Positions 43,779 through 53,377 of a stretch of DNA of 64,000 bases are shown here, piece after piece. A program made the translations under genes and the position numbers. This stretch comes from Anaerolineae bacterium (lineage in GTDB: Bacteria; Chloroflexota; Anaerolineae; Aggregatilineales; UBA2796). Each line of letters opens with the position of its first letter. Position 1 is the stretch's first letter. Under the pieces are notes generated by a model, which saw only the letters and a program-made list of their open reading frames with translations, made no database searches and was not told where the DNA came from. Location: positions 62,001-126,000 of the forward strand of contig JAHBVJ010000015.1 in assembly GCA_019637615.1 (NCBI GenBank). Reading direction: 5' to 3'.

Positions 43779-45608
43779 TTACGCTTGCGCTGGCTGTGCT
43801 CCGGCTTGGATAGGCGGCAACGCCACGTCGTAACGTGCGAAGATGCGCCGATAATGCGCCGAACTGCGCAATAGCTCTTCGTGAGTGCCGCTGGCGACCA
43901 CACGCCCTTTTTCCAGCACGATAATGTGATCTGCCCAGCGGATTTGCGACAGCCGATGCGTGATCAACAGCGTGGTGCGGCCTTGCTGGGCGCGGCGGAT
44001 AGCTTTCTGAATCTCGTCCTCGGTGGCGCTATCGATAGCGCTGGTCGAGTCATCCAAGATCAAGATGCGGGGATTGCTCAAGAAGGCGCGCGCTAGGGCG
44101 ATACGCTGGCGCTGACCGCCGGACAGCGTGACGCCGCGCTCACCGATCTTCGTTTTGTAGCCTTCCGAGAAAGTCATGATGAAGTCGTGGGCCTGCGCTT
44201 CCTTCGCCGCTTGCTCGATCTGTGCTTGCGTGGCGTCGGGCATCCCGAAGGCGATATTTTCTGCTACCGTGCGTGAGAACAAGAACACGTCTTGCTCGAT
44301 CTTGGAGATTTGCGAACGCAGCGAGTCGAGGTTCCACTCGCGCACATCGACACCATCGATCAGCACGCGCCCATAGGTGGAATCGTAGGTGCGGTTAACC
44401 AACTGCGTGAGCGTCGATTTGCCGGAACCTGTTTGACCCACGATGGCGACAGTCTCACCCGGTTTGACATGGAATGAAACATGCTCCAACACGACCATGT
44501 CATCAAACTTGAAGGTGACGTTCTCGAACTCGATGTCACCTTTAACGGTACTAGTGAAGCCAACCTTGTTCTCATCCAGATCGGTGTTGGCGCGGATAAT
44601 ATTCAAGATGCGTTCCGCCGCTGCGATACCTTGTTCCAGCAGCGAGAACGAGAAGATCGAGGCGAATGCAGGCCAGCGCAGCACCGCCATCAAGCCCATC
44701 ACCGTAACCACTAGCGAAAGCGGGATCACATTCTGCTGATACAGCGCCATCGCGTGCAGGAAGACGCCACCCACCGCGAACCCATAGAACAGCAGCGGCA
44801 AATAACTGGCTTCGATCTGCCCTTGACGTACGAAGAAATCGCGGAACAGCCGTGCATTTTGACGGAACTTGCGTCGCTCGAAGACTTCTTGCGCGCTGGC
44901 CTTGACGACTTCGATACCAGAGATCGACTCTTCCAAGCCCGCGTTCATCTTACCGAACTGATCGCGCTGACGGCGTACTACAGGCGTCAGGCGGCGGACA
45001 TAGTTGCGTACCAAGATGATGTAGCACAGGGTAAACAGCAAAGGAGCCAGCAGCAATTGATAGTTGATGCTGCCGATGAACACAATCGGAATCGTGAAGC
45101 CGACGATAGATTCCCAGATGAAGGTGATACCGGGGTTCATCATGCCGTTGAGCTGACGTACATCGTCGGTAGCGCGCGCCATGATGTCGCCCACGCGCTG
45201 ACGGTCATGGAAAGTCTGGCTTTTACCGAGCAGCGCGCCGTAGAGTTCTTCGCGGGCATCGCGCTCCAAGCGCTGCGCCACTGTCTCGATGCACAAGGCA
45301 CCGATTAGGTTGCAGACGCCATCAAGTACCAGCACGAGCATCACCAGCAGGGCGATCTCCAACAGCGTGCCCGGTTGTGACGGGTCTTTGATCTCTTCAA
45401 GGGCTTTGCCGAACAGTACAGGATTGCTTGAGTAGAAGATGTAGGCCGAGATGCTGCACAACAACCACACAGCTAGAAACTGCTTATGTCTCCAGACGTG
45501 CGAAAGCAACCAACGGCGCGGGGAACGTTGGTCGTAGTTGTAAGCATTTTGTACGGTAAATTCAGCCTTCTGGACTGCCAAAGGTACCTCCGCAAGCTGC
45601 CTGAACAT
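43779..45608 (-). CDS. ABC-type exporter half-transporter
   Basis: A protein of about 609 residues with a fused transmembrane domain (six helices, about 40-320) and ATPase domain (about 340-600). Walker A GQTGSGKST, signature LSGGQRQR, Walker B ILDDSTSAID, and the H-loop THRLSQI are intact. As a half-transporter it should work as a homodimer or with a partner not seen here. A lipid, drug or peptide substrate is possible. The start is uncertain: ATG 45608 was preferred to TTG 45647, and neither has a good ribosome-binding site. Confidence 0.9.
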   Translation of the reverse strand: MFRQLAEVPLAVQKAEFTVQNAYNYDQRSPRRWLLSHVWRHKQFLAVWLLCSISAYIFYSSNPVLFGKALEEIKDPSQPGTLLEIALLVMLVLVLDGVCNLIGALCIETVAQRLERDAREELYGALLGKSQTFHDRQRVGDIMARATDDVRQLNGMMNPGITFIWESIVGFTIPIVFIGSINYQLLLAPLLFTLCYIILVRNYVRRLTPVVRRQRDQFGKMNAGLEESISGIEVVKASAQEVFERRKFRQNARLFRDFFVRQGQIEASYLPLLFYGFAVGGVFLHAMALYQQNVIPLSLVVTVMGLMAVLRWPAFASIFSFSLLEQGIAAAERILNIIRANTDLDENKVGFTSTVKGDIEFENVTFKFDDMVVLEHVSFHVKPGETVAIVGQTGSGKSTLTQLVNRTYDSTYGRVLIDGVDVREWNLDSLRSQISKIEQDVFLFSRTVAENIAFGMPDATQAQIEQAAKEAQAHDFIMTFSEGYKTKIGERGVTLSGGQRQRIALARAFLSNPRILILDDSTSAIDSATEDEIQKAIRRAQQGRTTLLITHRLSQIRWADHIIVLEKGRVVASGTHEELLRSSAHYRRIFARYDVALPPIQAGAQPAQA

Positions 45609-45832
45609 TAGTTCGCGAATGGTATCATACTTCGACCTGCGATTCAATGGCGAAGATCGAGGTTAAGACGCAGTCAACGGCCTATCAATCATGTATAAAT
45701 AGGTCGCCCATGAAGGTCGCGAATATTATCGACTTCATTCATTGATTATCTCTAGACATCGGCAAAAATGATCATTGCGAAAGGCACAGAAAGTGTGTGA
45801 TGGATGTCATCAGCGAATAACTCGTAACACGT

Positions 45833-46399
45833 CTAATAGGGGAACTTATCCATGAATGAAGCAAGACTTTCGAACGATGTAGCGCGCACATCGAAGAACC
45901 ACACGTCGCGGCTCCATGCAAAACGGGTGCCTGCATCACGCACATCGAGGTAATAGCTGTTGTTAAACTGACCGGGCACGATGTGTTCAGCGCGGTTGGC
46001 TGGCCCCGACTTATCGCGGATTTCTTCCACGAGAAACCGCGCCGCCGCGATGTTCGAGGCACGTCTTCCCATGATGGTGAGTGTTTCATCGCCGCGCTTA
46101 TACACGATGGTGAAGCCCGCATCAACATCCCCAAGCCACTGTTCGCCCGTATATTCCGCGACCTGCACCGGGAAAATGTCGTACAGATTGGTCGAGGTTG
46201 GGATCGGACGCTTGAGCGTTAGAAATGGTCCATCAGGATCGTTCACATTCCGGTTGGAATTTGACAGGCGCGGCATGATCCCGATCACGAACAACACGAT
46301 CATGCCCACTATCACGATGATTGAGGTGATGACGGCAAAGATCATCAATGTGCGCGAATTGTCATTTTGCGTGGGGTCGGTCGGTGGCATGAGGCTCAT
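45833..46399 (-). CDS. Single-pass membrane protein of unknown function
   Basis: A 188-residue protein. A short polar N-terminus (1-16), one transmembrane helix (about 17-42), then an extracytoplasmic domain of about 140 residues with an alternating strand pattern (YTGEQWLGDVDAGFTIVYKRG, TLTIMGRRAS). No family motif recognised. It lies between the ABC exporter and the ABC-2 operon, in its own orientation. Confidence 0.7.
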   Translation of the reverse strand: MSLMPPTDPTQNDNSRTLMIFAVITSIIVIVGMIVLFVIGIMPRLSNSNRNVNDPDGPFLTLKRPIPTSTNLYDIFPVQVAEYTGEQWLGDVDAGFTIVYKRGDETLTIMGRRASNIAAARFLVEEIRDKSGPANRAEHIVPGQFNNSYYLDVRDAGTRFAWSRDVWFFDVRATSFESLASFMDKFPY

Positions 46400-46569
46400 G
46401 AATTCGGATACCTACCTGTTTTTCGCGCTAATCTGCAACTCATCATTCCATTAAGCGTACTATGTCCATAGGATTGGCAAGCGCAGTTACCTACCAACCT
46501 CAGTGATCCTCAGCGTACTGCGGAAGCGCATATCTTGATGCTAATACCAGTACCTACTTCATCTCGATT

Positions 46570-46597
46570 ACTCAGTATCTAGCATTCAGCACTATGC
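46570..46597 (+). repeat. Heptanucleotide repeat (ACTTAGC family), copy D
   Basis: Degenerate 7-bp units ACTCAGT, ATCTAGC, ATTCAGC, ACTATGC, ending 19 nt before the ABC ATPase start codon at 46617 and reading in the same direction. Confidence 0.7.
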
Positions 46598-46616
46598 TTG
46601 CAGGAGTCTATTAACC

Positions 46617-47576
46617 ATGACATCGATTGTAGAAATCCGCAATCTCAAAAAGCAATATGCACCCACCGCTGGACAGAAAGAAGGCCAACTCGCCGTCAAG
46701 GGGATTGACTTGATGATCGAGAAAGGCGAAATTTTCAGCTTGCTCGGCCCGAACGGGGCTGGCAAGACCACCACCATCAGCATGATGAGCGGACTGCTCC
46801 CACCCACCGCTGGCGATGTGCTGATCGGCGGACACTCCATCGTTGCCGAGCCGATGGCGGTCAAGAAGATGATCGGCGTGGTTCCACAAGAGATCGCGCT
46901 ATATCCGCAGCTTTCCGCACGGCAGAATCTCGAATTCTTCGGCAAGATGTACGGTCTGGGCGGCGGTGAACTCGCCAAACGCTGCGACGAAGTGCTAGAC
47001 TTCATCGGCCTGAAGGATCGCCAGAAAGAACGCGTGGACTCGTATTCGGGCGGGATGAAGCGCCGCGTCAACATCGGCGTCGGGCTGCTGCATAAACCCG
47101 CCTTGGTCTTCATGGACGAACCTACTGTCGGCATCGATCCACAGAGCCGCCGCAACATCCTTGACGCAGTTAAGCAGCTCAACCAACAAGGTATGACGGT
47201 GCTGTATACCACCCACTACATGGAAGAGGCCGAGGAGCTTTCCAACCGCGTCGCGATCATCGATCATGGCGAGATCATCGCGGAAGGCAAACAGGGCGAC
47301 CTGATCCAGAAGGTGGGCGAGAAAGACGCGATCCTCGTCAAAGTGGGCGAAGATGGACAAAAAGCACAACAAGCCGTGAAAGAAGCGCACGGCGTCGATG
47401 GCGTGACCTTCAGCGATGGCGTACTGCGCATCCTCGCCGGACGTGGACGCCAAGCACTGCCTAACGTGATCAAAGCGTTGAGCGAGGCAGGCGTCGTGAT
47501 CCAGAGCGTCGAGGTCAAAGAGCCGAACCTCGAAGCCGTATTTTTGCATCTCACCGGACGCGCCCTCCGCGACTAG
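46617..47576 (+). CDS. ABC-2 exporter ATPase (DrrA-like)
   Basis: A 319-residue ATPase of the DrrA/CcmA class. Walker A GPNGAGKTT, signature YSGGMKRR, Walker B LVFMDEPTVGIDPQSR, and the C-terminal DrrA-type extension (about 230-319) that binds the permease. First gene of a three-gene operon with two ABC-2 permeases. The substrate may be a drug, lipid or polysaccharide. The start has AGGAG 12 nt upstream with a heptanucleotide array before that. Confidence 0.93.
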   Translation: MTSIVEIRNLKKQYAPTAGQKEGQLAVKGIDLMIEKGEIFSLLGPNGAGKTTTISMMSGLLPPTAGDVLIGGHSIVAEPMAVKKMIGVVPQEIALYPQLSARQNLEFFGKMYGLGGGELAKRCDEVLDFIGLKDRQKERVDSYSGGMKRRVNIGVGLLHKPALVFMDEPTVGIDPQSRRNILDAVKQLNQQGMTVLYTTHYMEEAEELSNRVAIIDHGEIIAEGKQGDLIQKVGEKDAILVKVGEDGQKAQQAVKEAHGVDGVTFSDGVLRILAGRGRQALPNVIKALSEAGVVIQSVEVKEPNLEAVFLHLTGRALRD

Positions 47577-47607
47577 CCGCCAATTGGCCTTTCAGACGAG
47601 GTATGTC

Positions 47608-48900
47608 ATGGACTTCAGAAAAATTCTCACCATCGCGCTGCGGGACGTGCGCATCACGTTCAGCGACCGCAGTCTTCTGCTGATCATGATCGCTGCGCCG
47701 TTAGCGCTGACGACCATCATCGGCGCGGCCTTCAGCGGCTTCACGGGCGGCAGCGATGTCCCGATCCAGAATATTCAGGCCGCTGTCGTCAACGAGGACG
47801 AAGGGGTGACGCTGTTCTTCCAGCAGATCAACTTCGGGGACATTATCACCAACATCATCGTGCCGCCGGAAGGCCAAACGCCTGAGCCCGACAACACGCT
47901 GTGGAAGTTGATCGCCGCCCAGAAAATGACGCGCGAAGAAGCCATTGCCGCTGTCAATGACGGCAAGCTTGCCGCCGCGATCATCATCCCCAAAGATTTC
48001 TCAGCGGCGCTCAACCCCGCCAACGATGTCCCCGCTGAAACCAAAATCACGCTGTACCGCGACGCCGGATCAGAACTCTCAGCGGGGATCGTCACGAGCG
48101 TGATGCGCAGCATCGTCAACAACGTAGTGAGCGGCAACATCGCCATTTTCGCGGCGGGGCAGGTGCAGCCCACGCTCAAGGTGCTGAATGCACAGGCCAT
48201 CGCGCAGAGTATGGCGGAGCAAGGCAACAACCCGCCCATTACCGTCAACGAGATCACGGTAGACAACGCGCAAACCGCGCAAACATTTAGCCCTGCGCAG
48301 TACTTCGCGCCCGCGATGGCGGTTTTCTTCCTGACCTTCACGATGGCAGGCAGCGCACGCTCGATCATCGAAGAACAGAATTCGTGGACGTTGCAACGCA
48401 TGGTGACCACACCGACAACATTTTCGAGCGTGTTGGCGGGCAAGCTGCTCGGCACCTATCTGACCGGTGTATTCCAACTGCTCGTCCTGATCGTGCTGAT
48501 GGCGATCATTAGCCCGCTGTTCGGCACCAAAATTCCAGTGTGGGGCACGAATCCCGTCGCCGTCGTCTTGATGGCGCTGATCACAACCGCCGCTGCTACG
48601 GGACTTGGCTCGATCTTGGCGGCAGTCGCCCGCACGGCAGAACAGGCCGATGTGTACGGCAGTGCTCTGCTCACACTGATGGGCTTGCTCGGTGGCGCGT
48701 TCTTCGACCTCTCCAACATCCCCGGCCTAGGCATCGCTTCGCGCCTGACGCTGAATTACTGGGCAACCAACGGGTTTTCGACGTTAGCGCGCACGAATGA
48801 CCTCGTCTCGGTGCTGCCTAACCTGCTGGTCCTACTGATCTATTTCGTCGTCGGGTTTGGCATTGCGGTCGTGTTGTTCAACCGCCGCTTCAAATCGTAA
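47608..48900 (+). CDS. ABC-2 type permease
   Basis: A 430-residue membrane protein of the ABC-2/YhgE-like class: one N-terminal helix (about 15-40), a large extracytoplasmic domain (to about 230), then five helices (from FAPAMAVFFLTFTM on). The conserved coupling region is EEQNSWTLQRMVTTP. ATG 47608 has GAGG 6 nt upstream; a TTG at 47584 would extend it. It pairs with the second permease 11 bp downstream. Confidence 0.92.
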   Translation: MDFRKILTIALRDVRITFSDRSLLLIMIAAPLALTTIIGAAFSGFTGGSDVPIQNIQAAVVNEDEGVTLFFQQINFGDIITNIIVPPEGQTPEPDNTLWKLIAAQKMTREEAIAAVNDGKLAAAIIIPKDFSAALNPANDVPAETKITLYRDAGSELSAGIVTSVMRSIVNNVVSGNIAIFAAGQVQPTLKVLNAQAIAQSMAEQGNNPPITVNEITVDNAQTAQTFSPAQYFAPAMAVFFLTFTMAGSARSIIEEQNSWTLQRMVTTPTTFSSVLAGKLLGTYLTGVFQLLVLIVLMAIISPLFGTKIPVWGTNPVAVVLMALITTAAATGLGSILAAVARTAEQADVYGSALLTLMGLLGGAFFDLSNIPGLGIASRLTLNYWATNGFSTLARTNDLVSVLPNLLVLLIYFVVGFGIAVVLFNRRFKS

Positions 48901-48911
48901 GGAAAGCGACT

Positions 48912-50162
48912 ATGCGAGAAATCCTCAATATTGCACTCAACGACCTGCGCAACAGCTTCGCCCAGCGCGGTGTTTGGATCAACCTTGTCGCCGTGCCCAT
49001 CGTGATGACGATTGTGATCGGCCTCGTCAACGGCGGCGGTGGCTCACGTACGTACGTCGTTGATCTGCTATCTGATCCAGCTTCGGGCACGTACGCCTCA
49101 CGGTTTGTCGAACTGCTCCAACAAGAAGGCGGCGCGGGCTTCGTCATCTGTGATGTACGCCAAGCCGCCAGCCAAGCGGAAGACTGCGGACTGAAAGACG
49201 TGAGCACCGACACCGACCTGAGAGCGCTGGTTGCACAGCGCGTGAAAGACAGCAACAGCATCGGCGCGGTGATGCTGCCTGCTGGCTTCACCGACGATCT
49301 GCTGGCGAATAAGTCGGTCGAGCTGGAACTCCTCGGTAAAGGCGGACTGAATGCTCCGCAGATCGTCCGGCAGAAGGTGGACGCCGTGTTGACGCGCATG
49401 AACGGCGCGATTCTCGCGGCGCGTGTCGCCGTCGAACAGGCCAAACCGGACGCCGCCACGCGCATGGACTTCTACGACAAAGTGTATGCCGCCGCCGAAG
49501 CGATCTGGGCTTCCGATCCGGTCAAGATCGAGGAGCAAACGAATGCGCAGGTGACGGCGGGCGCGACGAATGGCAGCAACGGCTTCGGACAGAGCGCCCC
49601 GGGCATGGGCGGCATGTTTGTGCTGATGAACGCGCTCGGCTTGGCGACCCTGTTCATCGAAGAACGGCAAACGGGCACGTTACAGCGCTTGCTAATCCTG
49701 CCTATCCCGAAGTGGACGCTGCTGGCGGGCAAGTTGTTAGCCCGCTACGTCATGTGCCTGATCGTCTTCGTCATCCTGATCGGCGTCGGCACCGCGTTCG
49801 GTGTGCGCTGGGGCGACTGGCCCGGTGTGATCGCGACTGTGTTGGTGCTGGTATTGGCGGCGACGGCGATTTCGCTGGCCTTCTCTACGATGGTCCGTAC
49901 ACAGGGGCAAGCCGCCGGAATCGCGCTGCTGCTGTCGCTGACGCTGGCTCCGTTGGGCGGCGCGTGGTGGCCTCTCTCCATCGTGCCAGAATGGATGCGC
50001 ACGGTTGGGCACATCTCGCCCATCGCGTGGTCACAGGACGCTTTCCAGCAACTGCTGTACTATCACGGCACGTTGAGCACGATCCTGCCACAGCTTGGCG
50101 TACTGCTGCTGTTCGCGGTGGTCTTCTTCGCCATCGGCCTGATGCGCTTCCGCTACGAGTAA
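48912..50162 (+). CDS. ABC-2 type permease
   Basis: A 416-residue paralogue-like ABC-2 permease: N-terminal helix, large external domain, and five C-terminal helices including LFIEERQTGTLQRLLILP. It starts 11 bp after the first permease, and both likely form a heterodimeric channel with the DrrA-like ATPase. A hairpin follows the stop codon. Confidence 0.92.
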   Translation: MREILNIALNDLRNSFAQRGVWINLVAVPIVMTIVIGLVNGGGGSRTYVVDLLSDPASGTYASRFVELLQQEGGAGFVICDVRQAASQAEDCGLKDVSTDTDLRALVAQRVKDSNSIGAVMLPAGFTDDLLANKSVELELLGKGGLNAPQIVRQKVDAVLTRMNGAILAARVAVEQAKPDAATRMDFYDKVYAAAEAIWASDPVKIEEQTNAQVTAGATNGSNGFGQSAPGMGGMFVLMNALGLATLFIEERQTGTLQRLLILPIPKWTLLAGKLLARYVMCLIVFVILIGVGTAFGVRWGDWPGVIATVLVLVLAATAISLAFSTMVRTQGQAAGIALLLSLTLAPLGGAWWPLSIVPEWMRTVGHISPIAWSQDAFQQLLYYHGTLSTILPQLGVLLLFAVVFFAIGLMRFRYE

Positions 50163-50195
50163 GCCCGAAGACGAACACAGCCATCATCTGTACCG

Positions 50196-50217
50196 AGGGG
50201 AGTCTGTACTCCCCTCA
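50196..50217. terminator. Bidirectional terminator hairpin
   Basis: GAGGGGAGT-CTGT-ACTCCCCTC is a perfect 9-bp stem with a tetraloop, between the convergent ABC operon (ends 50162) and S1 gene (ends 50235). No T-tract. Confidence 0.6.
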
Positions 50218-50234
50218 TGCATCCTCTGGCGCGC

Positions 50235-50504
50235 TTACTCGTCTGCGGTATGGCAGCGCTTAAGGCTCAGAAGTACCTGTTTACTTTCAAGATTAAAGGC
50301 CAAGATTTGGGCTTCAACCTCTTGACCAACCGCTAATATCTCCTGTGGATGTCGTATTGGCCGCCAAGATAATTCTGGGATTTTTATCAACCCCACCAAC
50401 TCCGAGGCTCCGAGATGCACGAATGCACCGAATGGCATCAGTTTGACCACACGGGCAACCACGCGATCACCAACATGTAAGCTCTCGTTCACCGTAGCAA
50501 CCAT
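50235..50504 (-). CDS. S1 RNA-binding domain protein
   Basis: An 89-residue protein that is almost entirely one S1 domain: VGDRVVARVVKLMPFGAFVHLG, LVGLIKIPELSW, VGQEVEAQILAFNLESKQVLLSLK; key residues are the Phe-Gly-Ala-Phe and the closing Leu-Ser-Leu. S1 domains bind single-stranded RNA. It follows the LysM lipoprotein with essentially no gap: a GTG at 50513 overlaps that gene's stop (GTGA), and ATG 50504 is the alternative start I report. Co-translation is likely. Target RNA unknown. Confidence 0.8.
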   Translation of the reverse strand: MVATVNESLHVGDRVVARVVKLMPFGAFVHLGASELVGLIKIPELSWRPIRHPQEILAVGQEVEAQILAFNLESKQVLLSLKRCHTADE

Positions 50505-50509
50505 TCCAT

Positions 50510-51586
50510 TCACCGCGCTGCCCACTGGAACGTGTAGATCACGCTGTCGGGGCTGATCAGCAAGTCGCTGCCATTAGCGTCGCGGGCGATCCAGACGCGC
50601 CAATTGATGGTGTGCGTCTCGCCGTTGACGGGCTGATATTCTGGCGGCAGTTGGTAGGTTGGCACACGGACACGCGCCTCCTGCGTATAGCCCGTCGTCG
50701 CGTCCGACCAGCGCACCAGATAGTATTCGTCTGGTTCCAAAATGCCGTTGGGCATCCAGATCAGGTCGGCGGGGCCGCTCACTTTTTTGCCGAGTGTCGG
50801 TGAGAACGGCGTCAGCGCGGTATGACCGGGGGTTGGCGTCGGCGTCTCACTGCGAGTCAGGGTCGGCGTGATGGTCGGCGTCGGTGTCGGGCCGGGAATG
50901 TAGAGTAGCTGGCCTTCGCGCAGCAGTGGGCGACAACCGGGCTTATCCGGCGAGTCGAGGTTGCAGCCCGCGCAGTTGAGCAGATCGGCGGGTTGATTGA
51001 GCGAGCACAACATGCGCAGCGAGACGCCCGAATTGATCAGGATGGTCAGTAGGTCGTCGCCCTTTTTGACAGTGTAGGTCATGGTGACGACGGGGCCAAC
51101 CTGTTCGGGGAACAGAGTACGCTGGGCGATGTCGGTGGCTTCGTAGCCCTGCGGCGTCGGCGTAGCGGTGCGCTGTGGGATGCAAAGCTGCTGACCTTCG
51201 CGGATGTTGTTACTGGTCAGACCGTTGAGCGCCTTGACCGCATCGATCACGGTGTAGGGTTCGCCGTAGCCCGCGCGGAAGATCAGATCGACCAGCGTTT
51301 CGCCAGCCTTGACGGTGTAGCACTTGGGGCCAGCCGTGGGACTGGCTTGTACGGAAACTTGCGTCGAAACGGGCGTATAACCGGGCGTAGCGCTGATCAA
51401 GACGCGCAGTGTGGGCGGCGGGGTGGCGCTGAACAAGGAAGTGGCAGTCGGGGAGGATTCCACCGTAGCCGTCACACTAGGAATCACGGTTGGGATGCTT
51501 GGTTCGGGCGGTTGGCAAGCAGAAGCCAGCAGCCCGACCAGCAATAACGCCGCCGGAAGCGTCCATTTCGTCAGTGCGCGTCGCAT
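50510..51586 (-). CDS. LysM-domain lipoprotein with Thr-Pro linkers
   Basis: A 358-residue lipoprotein (lipobox LLASAC). It has a Thr-Pro/Ser linker, two LysM-type modules (CYTVKAGETLVDLIFRAG ... LCIP, and YTVKKGDDLLTILINSG ... LLYIP), another TPT linker, and a C-terminal domain of about 100 residues (DEYYLVRWSDATTGYTQEARV) that also ends the next gene upstream. LysM modules bind peptidoglycan or chitin oligomers. The second module contains an inserted Cys cluster (CAGCNLDSPDKPGC). Start ATG 51586 gives a clean signal peptide. Confidence 0.88.
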   Translation of the reverse strand: MRRALTKWTLPAALLLVGLLASACQPPEPSIPTVIPSVTATVESSPTATSLFSATPPPTLRVLISATPGYTPVSTQVSVQASPTAGPKCYTVKAGETLVDLIFRAGYGEPYTVIDAVKALNGLTSNNIREGQQLCIPQRTATPTPQGYEATDIAQRTLFPEQVGPVVTMTYTVKKGDDLLTILINSGVSLRMLCSLNQPADLLNCAGCNLDSPDKPGCRPLLREGQLLYIPGPTPTPTITPTLTRSETPTPTPGHTALTPFSPTLGKKVSGPADLIWMPNGILEPDEYYLVRWSDATTGYTQEARVRVPTYQLPPEYQPVNGETHTINWRVWIARDANGSDLLISPDSVIYTFQWAAR

Positions 51587-51627
51587 TTGCCCCCTACCAT
51601 TGTTCAGTCTCAATCGCGTACTCCTCA

Positions 51628-51662
51628 ACATAGTGCTAAGTGCTTAGTCCTGCGTGCTAAGT
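51628..51662 (-). repeat. Heptanucleotide repeat (ACTTAGC family), copy E
   Basis: Read on the minus strand: ACTTAGC, ACGCAGG, ACTAAGC, ACTTAGC, ACTATGT. It ends 41 nt before the LysM lipoprotein start at 51586, in the same direction as that gene. Confidence 0.8.
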
Positions 51663-51687
51663 AAATACAAGAATGTGGGCAGCGGGG

Positions 51688-53013
51688 TCATTTGCCGTGC
51701 CACGAGAAGCGGCGCACTTCGCTGCTGTAGGCGGAAGGCACCGGAGTCTGCGTCGTGCCAATATCCGCCATCGCGATGCGCCATTGGAATTCGTGCATCT
51801 GCTTGTCGTTAGGCTGCCACTCGGCGGGCAGTTGGAAGGACAGATCGCGCGTGGTGGCGGTGAAAATGACGCCGGTCGTTTGATCGGTGACGATGACCAT
51901 ATACACTTGATTGCTGCTGAGAGAACCGGGCGCTAACCAACGCAAGGTCGGCACATCGAACGACTCAAACAACATCCTATCATCGGGCTGTAAGCTGATC
52001 GGCACGTTGATGGTGGCGGTGGGCGGCATGGCGGGCGTTTCGCTGCCCGTCAGCGTCGGCACGGCGGTCACGGCGGCTTCCCCAGATGGGACGCGCAGCC
52101 GTTGACCTTCATACAACATCACCTGACAGTTAGGGCCACCAGCGGGCGAACTGAAGTCGCATTGATCGAAGCGCACTTCGGGGTTCAGGTCTTGCAGCGT
52201 CTTCATGGTCATGTTGTTCTCGAACACGACACTCAGGGCAGTGTCGCCCTTCTTGACCGTGTACCACTTGATCCCCGCTGGCAGAGTCGGTTCGATGGCG
52301 GCGGACGCGTTGGTTGCGGTGGGCTGATCGCCAGCGACGGGCGCGCTACCTGTCGCAGTAGGCCATGGAATCTGCAATTTCTGCCCGATCTGTAACTGCG
52401 CCGGACTGGTCATGTTATTCAGGCGCAAGATGATGTCGATGACATCGCCATCGCGGTGCCCGCAGCGGGCAGCCAGCGCATAGAGTGTGTCACCCTGCTT
52501 GGCGGTCTGGATACACGGCCCTTGAGTCGGCGTAACGGTAGCGGTGGGCGGCGCGGGCGTCACCGTCGGCAGGTTAAGGGTCGGCATTATGACGGGTTTG
52601 GCGTTAGTTGGTAAAGCAGACTTCCGTAACGGTAAGGTCGGTGTGCCGAGTAAAGCGACGGCAGTTGGTTCCAATTGCGCGCCCGTGAAGAAGCCTGCCT
52701 GCGCCAGCACGAAAGCCGCCGCACCAAGCAGCAGCACGATGAGCACCGCCCCGATTGCCAACAAGTGCGTGGGCGTGCTAGGCAGCATCCCTTCGTACAA
52801 ATCGGCGTCGCCATGATCCCAACGCGCGTGCGGTGGCCCTTCCAGATCGAGATCGCGACGGCTGCCGGGGGGCAGGATCGGTTGTGTCGATTCGACGATG
52901 GTTTCCGGCGCACCTGTCAGCAGCGCGCCACACTGGTTGCAGCGGACGGCTTCGATGTGGTGACGGGTGCCGCAGATCGGGCACTGTTGGGCAGGGGTTT
53001 TGGCTTTGAACAC
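51688..53013 (-). CDS. Zinc-ribbon membrane protein with LysM modules
   Basis: A 441-residue paralogue of the adjacent lipoprotein with a different N-terminus. An N-terminal zinc ribbon (CPICG ... CNQCG, 11-33) faces the cytoplasm, a transmembrane helix sits near 85-110, then come Thr-Pro linkers, two LysM modules (CIQTAKQGDTLYALAARCG, WYTVKKGDTALSVVFENN) and the shared C-terminal domain (VYMVIVTDQTTGVIFTATTR). The start is GTG with no good ribosome-binding site. It could link wall binding outside to a Cys-metal site inside. Confidence 0.86.
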   Translation of the reverse strand: MFKAKTPAQQCPICGTRHHIEAVRCNQCGALLTGAPETIVESTQPILPPGSRRDLDLEGPPHARWDHGDADLYEGMLPSTPTHLLAIGAVLIVLLLGAAAFVLAQAGFFTGAQLEPTAVALLGTPTLPLRKSALPTNAKPVIMPTLNLPTVTPAPPTATVTPTQGPCIQTAKQGDTLYALAARCGHRDGDVIDIILRLNNMTSPAQLQIGQKLQIPWPTATGSAPVAGDQPTATNASAAIEPTLPAGIKWYTVKKGDTALSVVFENNMTMKTLQDLNPEVRFDQCDFSSPAGGPNCQVMLYEGQRLRVPSGEAAVTAVPTLTGSETPAMPPTATINVPISLQPDDRMLFESFDVPTLRWLAPGSLSSNQVYMVIVTDQTTGVIFTATTRDLSFQLPAEWQPNDKQMHEFQWRIAMADIGTTQTPVPSAYSSEVRRFSWHGK

Positions 53014-53124
53014 GCAACTACTCAGACTACACTAGTGATACTGCGCGGCATTATACCAACCTGCCGCAGCGATCCCAAGGGGCGACGGTTAAGCGATGGG
53101 TGAGCGCGGGTGACGAAGCGCCAG

Positions 53125-53377
53125 ATGATCCCTACTATGATCCCGTGCTGAGGAGCCGATGGGATCATGCGGGAGGGCGTACCCGGTGCCGTGTGCCGCG
53201 CGTTCAGCAAAGGCAGGGCACGGGCGTGCATTGGGCGGTGCAGAGACGGTAACGTGGGAAGCATCGATAGAGAACCCTCATGATTGATGGTTGACGATGG
53301 GAAGCCCTGTTCGCCCTGATAACCCTGTTTAACAGGGAAAAACAGGGAGAGCATGTTGTTACGCTCAGATGAGCCGT
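53125..53377 (-). repeat. Dispersed intergenic element, copy 2
   Basis: The reverse-complement counterpart of 34012-34258: 19/19 identity at 53359-53377, about 33/35 at 53276-53310, and a terminal hairpin with the same 8-bp arms and 16-nt loop length but a different loop sequence (53137-53168). Extra CCCTGATAACCCTGTT-like inverted units lie inside and upstream. An overlapping 110-codon ORF appears non-coding. Confidence 0.75.

Noticed and set aside
53022..53354. 110-codon minus-strand ORF
   Set aside because: Lies in the duplicated intergenic element. The other copy does not keep a full matching frame, and the hairpin arms rather than codons are conserved.
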